DNA from: Prochilodus magdalenae
Lineage: Eukaryota; Chordata; Actinopteri; Characiformes; Prochilodontidae
NCBI GenBank assembly: GCA_024036415.1
Contig: JAMWET010006573.1
Location: forward strand, 597,001 to 661,000
Reading direction: 5' to 3'
Length of the DNA: 64,000 nt
The position numbers and the translations under genes are program-made. The stretch's first letter is position 1; the number at the start of each line of letters is the position of its first letter. The notes beneath the pieces are model-generated. The model searched no databases, was not told the origin of the DNA, and worked only from the letters and a program-made list of their open reading frames with translations. Below are positions 1-10,190 of the stretch, piece by piece.

Positions 1-330
1 AGCAAGGCAGCCAGCGTTATTGATATGTTCCTGCCGGCTTCATATGGGGCCAAAATGACATTTGGTGTCCCCGGCGCCCACTTTGGCCTGCATCCAGCGA
101 CAGACGCATTGCTTTTCTGGCTGACTCACCACCCCATGAATTATACCTTCATATTTTGCGCTGATTTGGTTGCAATTTTTCCTCCTGCCGCCATCTGATG
201 CATGCTCAGCGATGCAATTCCGTCCCTCACCCAGGGACAAATTAAAGGGATATCTCTCACTTTGTAATGCAGACGGATTCTCACTACCGTGCATCCATGC
301 AGGGGCGTTTGTTTCCTAAATAAAGGTCTC
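1..330. other. Candidate conserved non-coding block (left edge)
   Basis: This stretch has balanced base composition, no simple repeats and no transposon signature. It is dense in regulatory-looking words such as CATGAATTATAC, GATGCATGC and ACAAATTAAAGG. The minus strand is open for 84 codons (40-294), but that frame resembles no family I know and shows no codon-like pattern. It stands out from the AT-rich DNA that follows. Calling it conserved is an inference from texture alone; it could equally be ordinary unique DNA. Confidence 0.3.
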
Positions 331-2240
331 AGTAGGCGCGGCGCATCTGATGCACCACAAGAACTCTGTGACAGTGAAAGATAAAATGAGGCGGGTCATG
401 TGACCATGCAGGTAATCTAAATAGCGCTAAATAGCAATAGCGCTAATGCAGCAAACAAGCAAAAGAAGCTTATAGCTAGCCATTAGCATCACACAGACCT
501 GAAGGATTTTGCATTTGAATCATTCCATGTAGACTTATCAGACTGCGTTCAGACTTCTCAGGCTGTGTTTGTCAGATCTGTTATCAGCACGTGATCAGAT
601 CGGACCAATCTATCCGCATAGGCCGCTGTAGTAAAGACACAGGCAAGGAAAGACAGAGGCACATCATTTCACCCTCCATGCTCTGTCATGTTTCACCCTC
701 GTCGCTCTGTCCTGTTCTCCATGTCAAAGCACTTCTTGAATCCCAGCACTTCCATTACTTTGGATTTTCCATTGTTATTGTTTGGTAAGTTATGAGTGAA
801 GGAAAAGACACTTTGAAATCTAATTTGGTTAACTAGAGCTAAGATGCATCCATAAAAATCAGACTCAGAATCAAGTATCACAACTGCCTTGAATGTGGAT
901 CTCGTTTGCAAAACATCAAATTTGTTAAGGATTCTTACTATCCAGGCTCAAAAATCTATCCGGATACAATTGGATTTCCCAGAATAAAAATGTACACTTA
1001 GTATCCTTATGGCTACTGTAATGAAAGTGTGTTATTTTCATTTACTAACTATGTACTAAGTATGATAAATGTGATCATTAGATTCTATTAAATATACACC
1101 TACATATGACCAACTGTACTTAACTGTACTATATTGAGGCACCACTAGGATTCACATAGATATACGTATTAAAGTACATTTCTAGTACATTAAAATATAC
1201 TTACTAGTATACTTCTATTACATATACTAAAGTACTACTGAAGTAAAATCTACATGTAATTGCAGTTGTGAGTTGGGCTGAAGTTTAAATAAAAAAACAA
1301 AAAAACCCAAACAAATATACAGTATATATACTACTACTCCCACTGTTCTTGCCAGAGTTGTTGTTTCTGTACAATGACACGGCAACGCACATGACCTGGA
1401 GCCAGAGAAGTTGCATTTTCCATCTTTTCACTTTGAACTGCAGTTTTGCTTTAATGAAGTCCCAGATCTTTAGGATTACTGAACTCTCAAATAGATTGAC
1501 ATTGCAATTGAGTTACTGGCAATACTGAACATAACGGCACATGCAGGAGGAAAGTGTTTGGAACCCCCACCCCTAACCCCCCAACCCCCTCCTCAAATTA
1601 GCATCCACCTCGGACACACCCAATAAACAGGAATCCACACCAAGTAACACCACTCTAGATTTCAGGTTAAGGGTTCTCACAGAACTGCTAACCTTCTAAT
1701 TAGGTTAAATTTCAGTTAGCTAGTTGGCTAATTAGCATCAACCACAAGTAACTTCCCTTATTTACATTCTAGCAAACTAATACAGTCAGAGCTGATCAGT
1801 CTAATGTACTCTCAAAGTTAGCTGGCCAGTTTTCTGTCAAGCACAAATATTAAGTTTACTGGCTATCTACGCTAACTTAAGCTAACATTAGCCATGGGAT
1901 TTACTTGCTTGTAACAGGTTCTAACTTTAAATAAAGCCTAGATTTGATATTACTTGATCAGTCAGGAGTCTTACTATACCTTCTAATGGCTGTTTGCCAC
2001 CATCATTTCTTACTAAATGGTTTAAAGTGTGTTCCATGAGCGGAGCCAATCCACTGCAGGTACTACTGAGCTTGGGCACCTGCATAAAGCTGAATTTTGA
2101 TTGGTCTTCCTGCATTCTTCAGCAGTACTGATTGGAATTCAGACCATAAAAACACCAAAGATGTATAGCATTTTTACAATGCAAACTTTTCCTTCTATAA
2201 TATATATATATATATACTTTATGATACCTGGTTTCGAACA
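331..2240. other. AT-rich unique DNA, nothing recognised
   Basis: I see no gene or clear transposon here. From about 1000 to 1260 the sequence is made of degenerate TATACT/AGTACT words like those in the tandem repeat at 2.8-3.4 kb, so it may be an eroded relative. A short (TA)n run sits at about 2202-2215, and 1561-1590 is a C-rich patch. Open frames of 60-75 codons in this part look like chance. Confidence 0.5.
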
Positions 2241-2690
2241 GCCCAGGGCGTATACTGTTGTTTAATAGAAATGGGCAGAAGTGTGACAGGATTCAGGCTT
2301 CAGACTGCTACTGCTGTTTTCAGCTATGTGACTGTTGTTTATTTCCTTTCGGCATGATACTAAAGGACTATAAGCTCGGAAACGGCATTGATTCCAGCAG
2401 GCTCCGTGGCCTGGGGGGACACAATAAATGTTTGCGATCCATAATGAGAGCGAGAACGAGGACATTGTTTTTGTTTGCAAATACACAGTGATAAAAATCA
2501 GCGCATGCTTGCCGACAACAAAAGCGGAAATGAGAGACTCCGTCTCCATCCGTTCCCGCTGTGCTCTTTTCTCTCTTTCTCTCGCCCGGGATGTAACCCA
2601 GCGCTGTTGTTGTTCCTTCTCTGAGTCACTGCAGTGCTGCCCTGTGCTGTCGCCAGTAGGGTTCTTTTCTCTGCAGGAACTTTTCCAGAA
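2240..2690. other. Candidate conserved non-coding block / enhancer-like
   Basis: A repeat-free block between AT-rich repeats. It carries an AT-core motif cluster: ACAATAAATGTTTGCGATCC, CCATAATGAG, ATTGTTTTTGTTTGCAAATA and GATAAAAATC. These resemble homeodomain, SOX (ATTGTT), forkhead (TGTTTGC) and GATA-type words. Overlapping open frames on both strands (to 154 codons on the minus strand, 2262-2726) match no family and are mutually exclusive, which argues against coding. It ends in a T-rich run at 2690-2747. Regulatory function is inference from motif density only. Confidence 0.35.
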
Positions 2691-2759
2691 ACTTTTTTTT
2701 TGTTTTTCACTCCCAGAGTTACTCACATACTTTTTTTTTTTTTTTTTATAAAAAAGTAG

Positions 2760-3440
2760 TATTAAAATCCATTTAGTTATGTAAATCTAAGTTGAGGTAT
2801 ACATGTCGAGTATACTTTATGCACTATATGTACACTTATATTAATGTAGTAGTAGTAGTAACTTGTAATTGTACTATTTCAATACATTTTGAGGAAACTA
2901 TAAATGTTATAAAGTATACTATACAATACTGAAGTATATTTTATAAGTATTTCTTCTGTGTACTACTCATATATTATTTTACCACTTTTAAACTATACAA
3001 CTAGGTTTCCATTAAGGTGTCTTTTTCATACTAAAAATGTCTTTAAGTTTATAAAAGTAGACTTTTAAAGTATTTTTATAGAGTAAACTTCTAGTTTAGT
3101 AATTGTTGAACTGCTTTTAGCTTCTGAATGTACAATTTTTATTGTTCTCTCAGTAAACTAGTTCAGTACACTCCTAATTTAGTTATTTTTAAACTACTTT
3201 GAGGAAAAAAAGTACACTTTTAAGTATACTGTCAGTAAAATAGTAGTTTAGTAGTTTTTAAGCTGCCTTTAGTTTATGAAAGAGCTATTTTAAATATACT
3301 CTCGGTAAACTACTAGTTTAGTAAACCACTAGTTTATTAAGTTTTAAACTGCTTTTAGTTTAAAGCAGACTCTCAGTAAACTTCTAATTTAGTCATTTTG
3401 AATCTGCTTTTGTTTGGCATACTTTCAGTAAACCACTAAT
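2760..3440. repeat. Degenerate ~70-bp AT-rich tandem repeat
   Basis: A phrase like CAGTAAACTACTAGTTTAGT followed by TTTTTAAACTGCTTTTAGTT recurs near 3083, 3153, 3233, 3303, 3374 and 3425, a spacing of mostly 70-80 bp. Copies differ by many substitutions and small indels, so the array is old. A further unit appears at 4105-4160, on the far side of the LINE fragment at 3455-4070, which indicates that the LINE inserted into the array. Confidence 0.6.
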
Positions 3441-4072
3441 TTTTTGAACAAAAAATCACAGGCACCCAGTTACCCACCATTCAGGACATCTATCACAAAC
3501 GATGCCTGGGCAGGGCGATGAATATCATCAAGGCCGTTTCCAACCCGAATCATGGTCTTTTCACCCTCCTCCCATCTGGCAGGCGCTACAGGAGCCTCCG
3601 CTCCCGCACCAGCAGACTCAGGAACAGTTTTTTCATGAGGCTGTGTTTCTCATGAACGCTGCACGGACACTTTAATTTACATTGCACTCCCTCTACTGCA
3701 TCCTCGCACCTTCTGTACTGCTAATGCACTTTATTCATCACCAAGCCTACTGTACACTCATGTTTACAGACTGTATACTCGTGTTTACATACTGTTCTCA
3801 TATTATCTCTACCTCAGATGTTATTTTCATTGTGTACATACTGTCTACTTGCACTACTTACAGTTCAAACATTCATTTGTAAATGCTGCTCTTATACATT
3901 CGTATATGTATATAGATATGCTTATATATGTATATATTTATTATTACGGCTCTTTATGTAAATAATACTGTACTTGCAGTTCTGGTTAGATGCTAACTGC
4001 ATTTTATTGGCTCTGTACCTGTACTCTGCACAATGACAATAAAGTTGAATCTAATCTAATCTAATTTAGTAG
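3441..4072 (+). mobile_element. 5'-truncated non-LTR retrotransposon (L2/CR1-like)
   Basis: The element holds the ORF2 tail described at 3455-3655, an AT-rich 3' untranslated region (3656-4030) and a terminal ATGACAATAAAG followed by a short ATCTA repeat (about 4033-4072). A pentamer-repeat tail in place of poly(A) is usual for this group. Both flanks are tandem-repeat sequence. The left boundary near 3441-3454 is approximate. Confidence 0.75.
3455..3655 (+). pseudogene. 3' end of a LINE ORF2 (L2/CR1-like reverse transcriptase protein)
   Basis: Reading from 3455 to the TGA at 3653-3655, the frame ends with LLPSGRRYRSLRSRTSRLRN followed by SFFMRLCFS. This phrase, with its basic GRRYRSLRSRTSR stretch, is characteristic of the extreme C-terminus of ORF2 in L2/CR1-type non-LTR retrotransposons of fish. 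About 66 codons survive; endonuclease and polymerase domains are absent, as expected of a 5'-truncated insertion. The frame has no internal stop, so the copy is younger than the tandem repeat it sits in. Confidence 0.75.
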
Positions 4073-4075
4073 ATC

Positions 4076-5290
4076 TTAATGTTTTTTTGTTTTTAAAAAG
4101 TACCTTTGAGTACACTCTTAGTAAACTACTACTTTGGAAGTTTTTATACTGCAAGTGTAATTGTAAGTTTTTTTAAAGTTCTAAGCATAATGCTTACTCT
4201 TTACTACTCTACTAAACTACACGACCGGTTTTGATTTATACAGAATACTTTTAAATCTACCAGTGGATTACAGATATGGACATTAATAAGATTTATGCAT
4301 ATTTATGCATATTTATTAGCATATTTGTATTCTTTATAAATCAAATATTTCTAACAATAATTGAACTGGATGCCTTTATGTACCTAAAGATACTTATTTA
4401 TAATAGTGGTGTAAGAGTAAAATACGCTCTGCAGCTGTAGGAGTGAAATGAGTTCCCCTCATTTACCAAAACATACCAGTTTACTCATCACACATCTTTA
4501 AAACAAGCCAAAATGATTAACCTGTAAAGAGCTGGCTAGCTTAAACATTAGCAGGTGGTGTTCTACAAATGTGTTCATCAGTCTAAAGATGTTTAAAAAG
4601 ATGACTTGGAGGAAGCATGTGATGTCTCATAGGTTGACGGGGAAACCTAACTAATTGGTGTAAATATAATTGGGAGTAAACTGGTGAGAAAAATTATAAT
4701 TTATATTATATTATATTATAAATTATATATAAAAGAAATAAATTTCTTGACTTTGATTAGAGATTCATGGAACTTTGGAAGATGTTTATTGGTCCATATT
4801 CTAACATATTGTGAAAGATACCAGGGTTTGTCTCATCCTCCACAATACAACAGTCAAGTCAAGTCACTTTCTTTCTACACCACATTTCAACAGGCTATAA
4901 GTGTCAGCTTGATAAAGTGCTGCATGATAAAATCAACTAGAAATATCCACCCAATAATGGTGGTTTAAACTGCCTGATAATTCAACTAGAAAGAAAGCAT
5001 GCATGATAATTAAAGCTCGAATAAAAAAATAATAAAAACAATAAAACTACATACAAGAGCTACAGACGTCAAGAGAGAGCAAATCAAAAAGGGCCAAAGA
5101 AGATGGCTGAATACAGAAGGACTAAGAGAATAAACTGGTTTTGTGGGGAATTCCTGTATGTTCCAGAGTTTCGGGGCAGCTCCAGAAATGGCCTGGTCAC
5201 ATTTGAACCTCATCTAAGAGCTTGAAATGGTTAAGAGAAGCACTGCAGGGCTCATCTGGTGGAGCAAAGTCAGAGGAAGACAGAGATATA
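4076..5290. other. AT-rich DNA, no gene seen
   Basis: Apart from one remaining tandem-repeat unit at 4105-4160, I see no recognisable element. Around 4696-4730 there is a short ATTATA-rich run. Open frames up to 94 codons (4684-4968) lack any family resemblance. Confidence 0.5.
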
Positions 5291-5802
5291 CAGGGGTTGG
5301 ACAATGAAACTGAAACACCTGGTTTTAGACCACAATCATTTATTAGTATGGTGTAGGGCCTCCTTTTGCAGCCAGTACAGCGTCAGTTCGTCTTGGGAAT
5401 GACATATACTGCGTCCTGCACAGTGGTCAGAGGGATTTTAAGCCATTCTTCTTGCAGGATAGTGGCCAGGTCACTACGTGATGCTGGTGGAGGTTCGTCC
5501 TTCTTGGTGGTATGCTGACATTACCCTGGATACCGTGGCTCTTGATACATCACAAAGACTTGCTGTCTTGGTCACAGATGCTCCAGCAAGAACTCTGAAC
5601 TCTGGTATGTCACCCATAATGTTGTGTGCATTGCAGTATTTTGAGCAGAACTGTGCTCTTACCTGCTAACTGAACCTTCACACTCTGCTCTTACTGGTGC
5701 AATGTGCAATTAATGAAGATTGGCCACCAGGCTGGTCCAATTTAGCCATGAGACCTCCCACACTAAAATGACAGGTGTTTCAGTTTCATTGTCCAATCCC
5801 TG
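5291..5802 (-). mobile_element. Tc1-like non-autonomous element TcK, copy 1
   Basis: Terminal inverted repeats are visible: CAGGGGTTGGACAATGAAAC at 5291 and its near complement ending CAATCCCTG at 5802. Both ends are flanked by TA (5289-5290 and 5803-5804), the Tc1/mariner target. Inside, on the minus strand, is a decayed transposase start (compare copy 2 at 34172) and a C-terminal scrap. Relative to copy 2 it lacks about 27 bases near 5585-5600, breaking the DNA-binding region. At 512 bp it is far shorter than an autonomous Tc1 element (about 1.3-1.7 kb), because the catalytic core is missing. Confidence 0.85.
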
Positions 5803-5804
5803 TA

Positions 5805-6030
5805 GCTATAGGCAAAGCTCTATAAAGGAATATCAAACATTTCAGCTGTATTTTACTGGTAACCAGTGCAGTAACTATGGGGGGTAATGCTCTGCCTTAC
5901 CTTGGTATCAATCTGGAGCCTTGCAATTGCTACCTCTCACAGCAATGCAAATTTATTCCTCGAGCCTTAGAGCTGAGTCCAAGATAACATCTTAACATCT
6001 TGTATCCAGGTTCTCCTCCTGTCTCCATTG
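5805..6030. other. Unassigned spacer
   Basis: No gene or repeat recognised between the TcK element and the SINE-like sequence. Confidence 0.4.
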
Positions 6031-6034
6031 AGTG

Positions 6035-6250
6035 TATGAACTAGAGGGTGCAGTGTTAGGTTGAAGGTCGGGGAACCTGTTTTGTTTAATTCCCTGAACC
6101 AACAGGACATGATGGAAGTACCCTTGAGCAAGTCACCCAACACCCCCAATTGCTTTCTGGATGCCATAGATAGGGCAACCCCCTGCTCCAAGCGTGCTCA
6201 CTGCCCCCTAGTGTTTGTATGTGGGCGTTCCACTGCCCAGATTAATAAAA
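6035..6250 (+). repeat. Teleost SINE-like fragment
   Basis: The run containing ATGGAAGTACCCTTGAGCAA, then CACCCAACACCCCCAATTGC, then AGCGTGCTCACTGCCCCCTA closely follows a widespread fish SINE body, which in its usual form reads as a run of short C-rich phrases ending CACTGCCCCCTAGTGTGTG. The identification is by remembered pattern. The tRNA-like head would lie around 6035-6080 but is too degenerate to confirm box A and box B. The 129-codon frame across it (6061-6450) is a chance frame. Confidence 0.6.
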
Positions 6251-6304
6251 TGCCTAGAACAGATTCCTCTGCATGTAAGCACAACTGGTCAAAAGTGTGT
6301 ATTT

Positions 6305-6380
6305 CATGTTTGAACCGCGTAGTCTTAGAACGGTTTGGTTCCTTAAATTGGTTCCACACCTCAGTTCCGCACGTAGTGTC
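6305..6380. repeat. Possible miniature-transposon scrap
   Basis: A run of GAACC/GGTTCC words (AGAACGGTTTGGTTCC, then TTGGTTCCACACC) resembles ends of hAT-type miniature elements seen in fish and the sequences at 33875-33990 and 48195-48285. The match is short and the call is weak. Confidence 0.25.
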
Positions 6381-6469
6381 TCCATACTCAGCAGAGGAAT
6401 GGCAGCAGTGGCCATGGACATTGGCATGTCGCCGCTCTGAATGTCAATAAGCCTTTGGCCTTAGACTAG

Positions 6470-6840
6470 CCTCTGTCTGATGGGCCATTACCCACCGGGA
6501 TGAATCCGCTGTCAGCACAGTGACCCTCCAAACCACCGCCGCCACCTTGTACACTGACCCCACTGTCATCTCGTGACGATGACACGTTGCTACTGTGTTA
6601 GGAATCATTAGAAGAGGTTACACATACACTTTTTGTCCCTGAAGAGTTTTTTTTCCCCTTGTTGGTTTTCCGGTCCTGCCGGGTCACGGAGATAAATGTC
6701 ATATCAGGAATTACACTCATGCGTGCTCTGGTGCTTCTGCTGCTTTGCTCCCTGAAACGCAGCAGATGATCTTTCATGAGAGGCACTGATCATTAGGATA
6801 GAAACCCTGCTGTTCATTAACGGGAGATCAGGAGGAAACC
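6470..6840. other. Candidate conserved non-coding block
   Basis: Repeat-free, GC-balanced sequence with motif-like words (GGAATCATTAGAAG, GAGATAAATGTCATATC, GTTCATTAACGG) between two repeat-rich parts. The frames on either strand are short. I infer possible regulatory DNA only from its texture. Confidence 0.25.
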
Positions 6841-7048
6841 ATGCATGCCATGCGTGTGGACTCTGCTCATGCTTTAGGCCGGCTCACGGTGGGGGGAATT
6901 TTGTGGTGCAAGACAGAGAGACACAGATCATGCATTTCATTAGTGGATGTTCTGATGTCCAGTGGTGGACAGAAACTTAGTGAGTGTAGTTGGGTTATTT
7001 TTAATAACAGGAACATTTCAAAGTCAGCTACACTCTTCTACAAATGAA

Positions 7049-7142
7049 TAGTTGATGAGTGTAACTGCACAAATAGCTGCACCCAGAAGAAAAATCAACT
7101 GACGGGAATGAAACTTGGTGGGTAGGTTTGACATCGTGAGGC
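7049..7142 (+). mobile_element. TcA copy 1, 5' end (split copy)
   Basis: The stretch with ACTGCACAAATAGCTGCACC, then ACTTGGTGGGTAGGTTTGAC matches the outer end of other TcA copies (30918-31010 and 47275-47340, and complement near 42070-42150). It stops at about 7142, and the continuation of the same copy resumes at about 8652, so the copy appears to be divided by a 1.5-kb block. Confidence 0.65.
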
Positions 7143-7608
7143 ATGAGAATACCCTCAACCTACATTATTTTCTCTCGAATGTTATCTTCTCAAGGTGCGG
7201 TATCGCAAGGTGTGGTGTTAACCACCTTTATTGATAGACTGAAGCAAATGGCCTTCTGTTGTGGGAAAGTTTGATGGCCTTGGTAATGGTCTCCCCACCT
7301 GTACAGAGTATTCAGCGCTCTGCTGCTTTGTTCATATGGAAATAGTCTTTTGACCCTCAAAATGATACAATCTCCCCCTCCTTAAGTCTACATCTCTTTT
7401 AGATAATTTTGCGTTCTCATAATCACCCCCTTAACCCCCTCCTTCTCTTCCTCCACCTTGGTCATTCTCTACTTAGCCCTCCCTAAAACTCACAATGTCT
7501 TACTAAACATAAAATTCCCAAAAAACACCAGACTAGACAAGAAGGACCCCGGCTGGACCCAGTTGACAACACAAGCCTGGTGTCCGTGCATGATTCTGCA
7601 TGCTCATG
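7143..7608. other. Unassigned insert DNA between split TcA halves
   Basis: C-rich and T-rich unique sequence (for example around 7371-7460) with no recognised gene. It lies with TcL (7611-8600) between the two TcA halves, so it probably arrived with, or as part of, the interrupting block. Confidence 0.35.
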
Positions 7609-7610
7609 TA

Positions 7611-8600
7611 CAAACCCGATTCCAAAAAAGTTGGGACACTAAACAAATTGTGAAAAAAAACTGAATGCAATGATGTGGAGGTGCCAGACATGCAAACTGC
7701 CCATGCCACAAGCACTCATGCAACCCCATACCATCAGTGATGCAGGCTTCTGAACGGAGCGTTGATAACAACTTGGGTTATCCTTGTCCTCTCTGGTCCG
7801 GATGACATGGCGTCCCAGTGTTCCATAAAGAACTTTAAATCGTGACTCATCTGACCACAGAACAGTCTTCCATTTTGCCACACTCCATTTTAAAAGACCC
7901 CAGCCCAGTGCAAACGTCTGAGCTTGTGGAGCTTGCTTAGAAATGGCTTCCTTTTTGCACTGTAGAGTTTCAGCTGGCAACGGCGGATGGCACGGTGGAT
8001 TGTGTTCACTGACAATGCTTTCTGGAAGTATTCCTGAGCCCATTCTGTTATTTCCTTGACAGTGGCATTCCTGTTTGAGGTGCAGTGACGTTTAAGGGCC
8101 CGGAGATCACGAGCATCCAGTAGAGTTTTACGGCCTTGACCTTACGCACAGCGAGTGTTCCAGATTCTCTGAATCTTTTGATGATGTTATGCACGGTTGA
8201 TGATGATAACTTAAAAGTCTTTGATATTTTACGCTGGGTAACACCATTCTGGTATTGCTGCACCTTTCTGCGCAACAATGGTGGAATTGGTGATCCTCTT
8301 ACCATCTTGGCTTCAGAGAGACACGGACACTCTGAGAAGCTCTTTTTATACCCAGTCATGTTGTCAGTTGACCTAATTAGTGTTAATTGGTCTTCCAGCT
8401 GTTCGTTATATGCTCAATTTCCTTTTTCCATCCACTTATTGCTACTTGTCCCAACTTTTTCTGGATTTGTTGACGCCATGAAATTTTGAAACAACATATT
8501 TTTCCCCTAAAATGATACATTCTCTCAGTTTAAACTTTTGATCTGTGATTTGTGTTCTATTCTGAATAAAATAGATGTTTATATTAGATGCTGAATCTCA
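7611..8600 (-). mobile_element. Tc1-like element TcL, degenerate
   Basis: The left terminus reads CAAACCCGATTCCAAAAAAG then TTGGGACAC, preceded by TA (7609-7610); the complement GTCCCAACTTTTTC appears at 8449-8463. The AT-rich stretch 8470-8600 fits the long subterminal part of this fish family, so the true right end is near 8600 but eroded. Transposase remnants lie on the minus strand (7639-8359). The right boundary is approximate. Confidence 0.75.
7639..8359 (-). pseudogene. TcL transposase remnant (Tc1/mariner, broken)
   Basis: Two minus-strand frames cover it. The first (8048-8359) holds a helix-turn-helix DNA-binding region: RKISKTFKLSSSTVHNIIKR then FRESG, as in Tc1-type N-termini. The second (7639-8043) continues with KTVLWSDESRFKVLYG, which includes the first catalytic aspartate, then ASLMVWGCMSACGMGSLHVW. 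It then runs straight into the terminal repeat, so the second aspartate and the glutamate are absent. There is a frameshift between the frames near 8045. It cannot encode an active enzyme. Confidence 0.8.
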
Positions 8601-8651
8601 TATTAAGTCTCCTGACACCTAATTCTTCCTGAAGACCCAAATTTCTAACAG

Positions 8652-8880
8652 AATGATTTAGGTTACACACTCGGTCACACATGTGATGTAAGCAAGGATG
8701 GGACAGCCGTGACTGGAGACATTCAGTGAGCAGTGCTGCCTTCCATGCATCCTAAGGCAGACAGCTGCTCCACGCAAAACTACATGCACACAGACCGTTA
8801 CAATGACTGTCCTTAACACCACGTCAACGTCACCAAAGACTGCAATGGTGTCGTGCCAGACTGTCAAGGAGTGAGTTCCG
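8652..8880 (+). mobile_element. TcA copy 1, continuation (split copy)
   Basis: TTACACACTCGGTCACACAT onward follows other TcA copies through the phrase CACCACGTCAACGTCACCAA and AATGGTGTCGTGCCAGACTG. It picks up where the fragment at 7049-7142 leaves off, in the same orientation. The copy ends near 8880 before the first-aspartate region, so it is 3'-truncated. Confidence 0.7.
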
Positions 8881-9180
8881 GAAATACAGTACATATGTTA
8901 ACAATTTTGGGGAGTACTTGAGGAAAGCTTAAAATACTGGACATCTAGCCAACTCTCACAGTCATCCTGAGACTTCTAGTCCCCCCTGGTAATTCCAGCA
9001 ATTGGGACAGACAGTTGGGACAGAGGGTTTTCAGGTCCTCCTGCAAACAACATGTACTTACCAAACCCCTTATTTTTGTCCTCTCATGTTACTTTTTTCA
9101 TATACTCGCCACAATTTGACAAGAATAAGCGCTGGTCTAAATGTCTGGCAATTGACTTTATGCCTTGGCGTTTAAGTAAG
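8881..9180. other. Unassigned spacer
   Basis: No gene or repeat recognised. Confidence 0.4.
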
Positions 9181-9640
9181 TTCAGTCATTTGAAATTCTT
9201 GCCTTGCTGCAGGGCTAAATGCACTCTGACACTGTGCTACACAGATGCCAGATTAAGAGATCGGATAATGGGCTCCTGTCAACTCCGTTCATTTTAAATC
9301 TCCGCCGTTGCTGCAGGGGCTGGTTTAGCTTTGCTCCGGAATTCCTGAATGTCAGATCCCTTTATATTAAGCTGCTGCAATCCTGTGATGATGTGGCCAG
9401 ATGCATTTACCATCAAAAGATTCTGATGGCTGACAGCGTCACTTACGATGTCATGTGTCATCACACACCGTCTCTGAACTGGCTCACATGGGAGGACATT
9501 TCTTTCTCCCTCCAGTTTCTACCTAATGACCTTGCTGGCACTAATTGCCTTGTGTTATGGAGATTACAACTCCGATCAGTCATAGACACACCCCTCTCAC
9601 ATATACCACTTAGTCCCAGACTTAGGTCTGCACACTAGGG
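9180..9640. other. Candidate conserved non-coding block
   Basis: Repeat-free block with words such as TTCATTTTAAATCTCC, CTTTATATTAAGCTGC and GATGGCTGACAGCGTCAC (a TGACAG TALE-type core). A plus-strand frame of 139 codons spans 9219-9638, but the sequence has no recognisable domain and overlaps another open frame, so I read it as non-coding. Low certainty. Confidence 0.3.
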
Positions 9641-10119
9641 CGCATGGCTAGGCTGCTTTGTTTTCTTTTCCCGCTCCAGCCTGGCTCCGCCTTCTTCTTA
9701 ATTACTCACAAATCATTCTCTTGACTAATTACATCCTCAACTTAGCCATGGTTCAAGCCCAGAGCATTCAATATTAAAGAGGACCTTGATTCTGCTCATT
9801 TTCAGTGTTGATATTTGTGTGTTTGGGTTCTAGTAGAATAGAGTTACATGCTCCGGTTCCCCGAAAACACAGCATCCCCCTCACACTGTACATCTGTAAT
9901 CTCCCTCTGGCTGGAATGCTCTGTTAGAGCTTCTGTGTCTGTGAGCCCCACCTCCCAATGAGCCCAGTCTGCTCTGATGGGTCATCTCACCCAGTCTGTT
10001 CTGACTGATTAACAGCCAGAGTGTCACCCTGCTACATGCTCCGCCTCCATACCGTTGTGACTGTCCTTACAATGGTGTTGGTTCTCCCGTATCAGTTTGA
10101 TCCAGAGTCCGATCCTAAA
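9641..10119. other. Unassigned DNA
   Basis: No gene recognised. A loose direct repetition of CAGTCTGYTCTGAYKG occurs at about 9966-10005. Confidence 0.4.
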
Positions 10120-10190
10120 AGTCAGGTTGCAGCATGTATACACTAAATAGTAATGGACCTAAGACTGAACCCTGTGGGACACCATAATGA
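10120..10190 (-). pseudogene. LINE reverse-transcriptase scrap
   Basis: On the minus strand, from 10184 downward, the sequence translates as GVPQGSVLGPLLFSVYMLQP. GVPQGSVLGPLLF is the diagnostic reverse-transcriptase motif of non-LTR retrotransposons; the wording resembles fish L2/CR1-type elements. No other polymerase block (the FADD-type motif) is recognisable nearby, so only about 25 codons survive. Confidence 0.65.

Noticed and set aside
2262..2726. 154-codon minus-strand frame
   Set aside because: Overlaps plus-strand open frames of similar length; low-complexity QKKS/KEKRAQRER-like runs come from the CT-rich end.
6040..6120. Functional tRNA gene at the SINE head
   Set aside because: Box A and box B are too degraded and no cloverleaf can be drawn.
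6061..6450. 129-codon plus-strand frame
   Set aside because: It crosses a SINE-like sequence; chance frame.
9219..9638. 139-codon plus-strand frame
   Set aside because: Overlaps another open frame and lacks any known motif; better explained as non-coding unique DNA.
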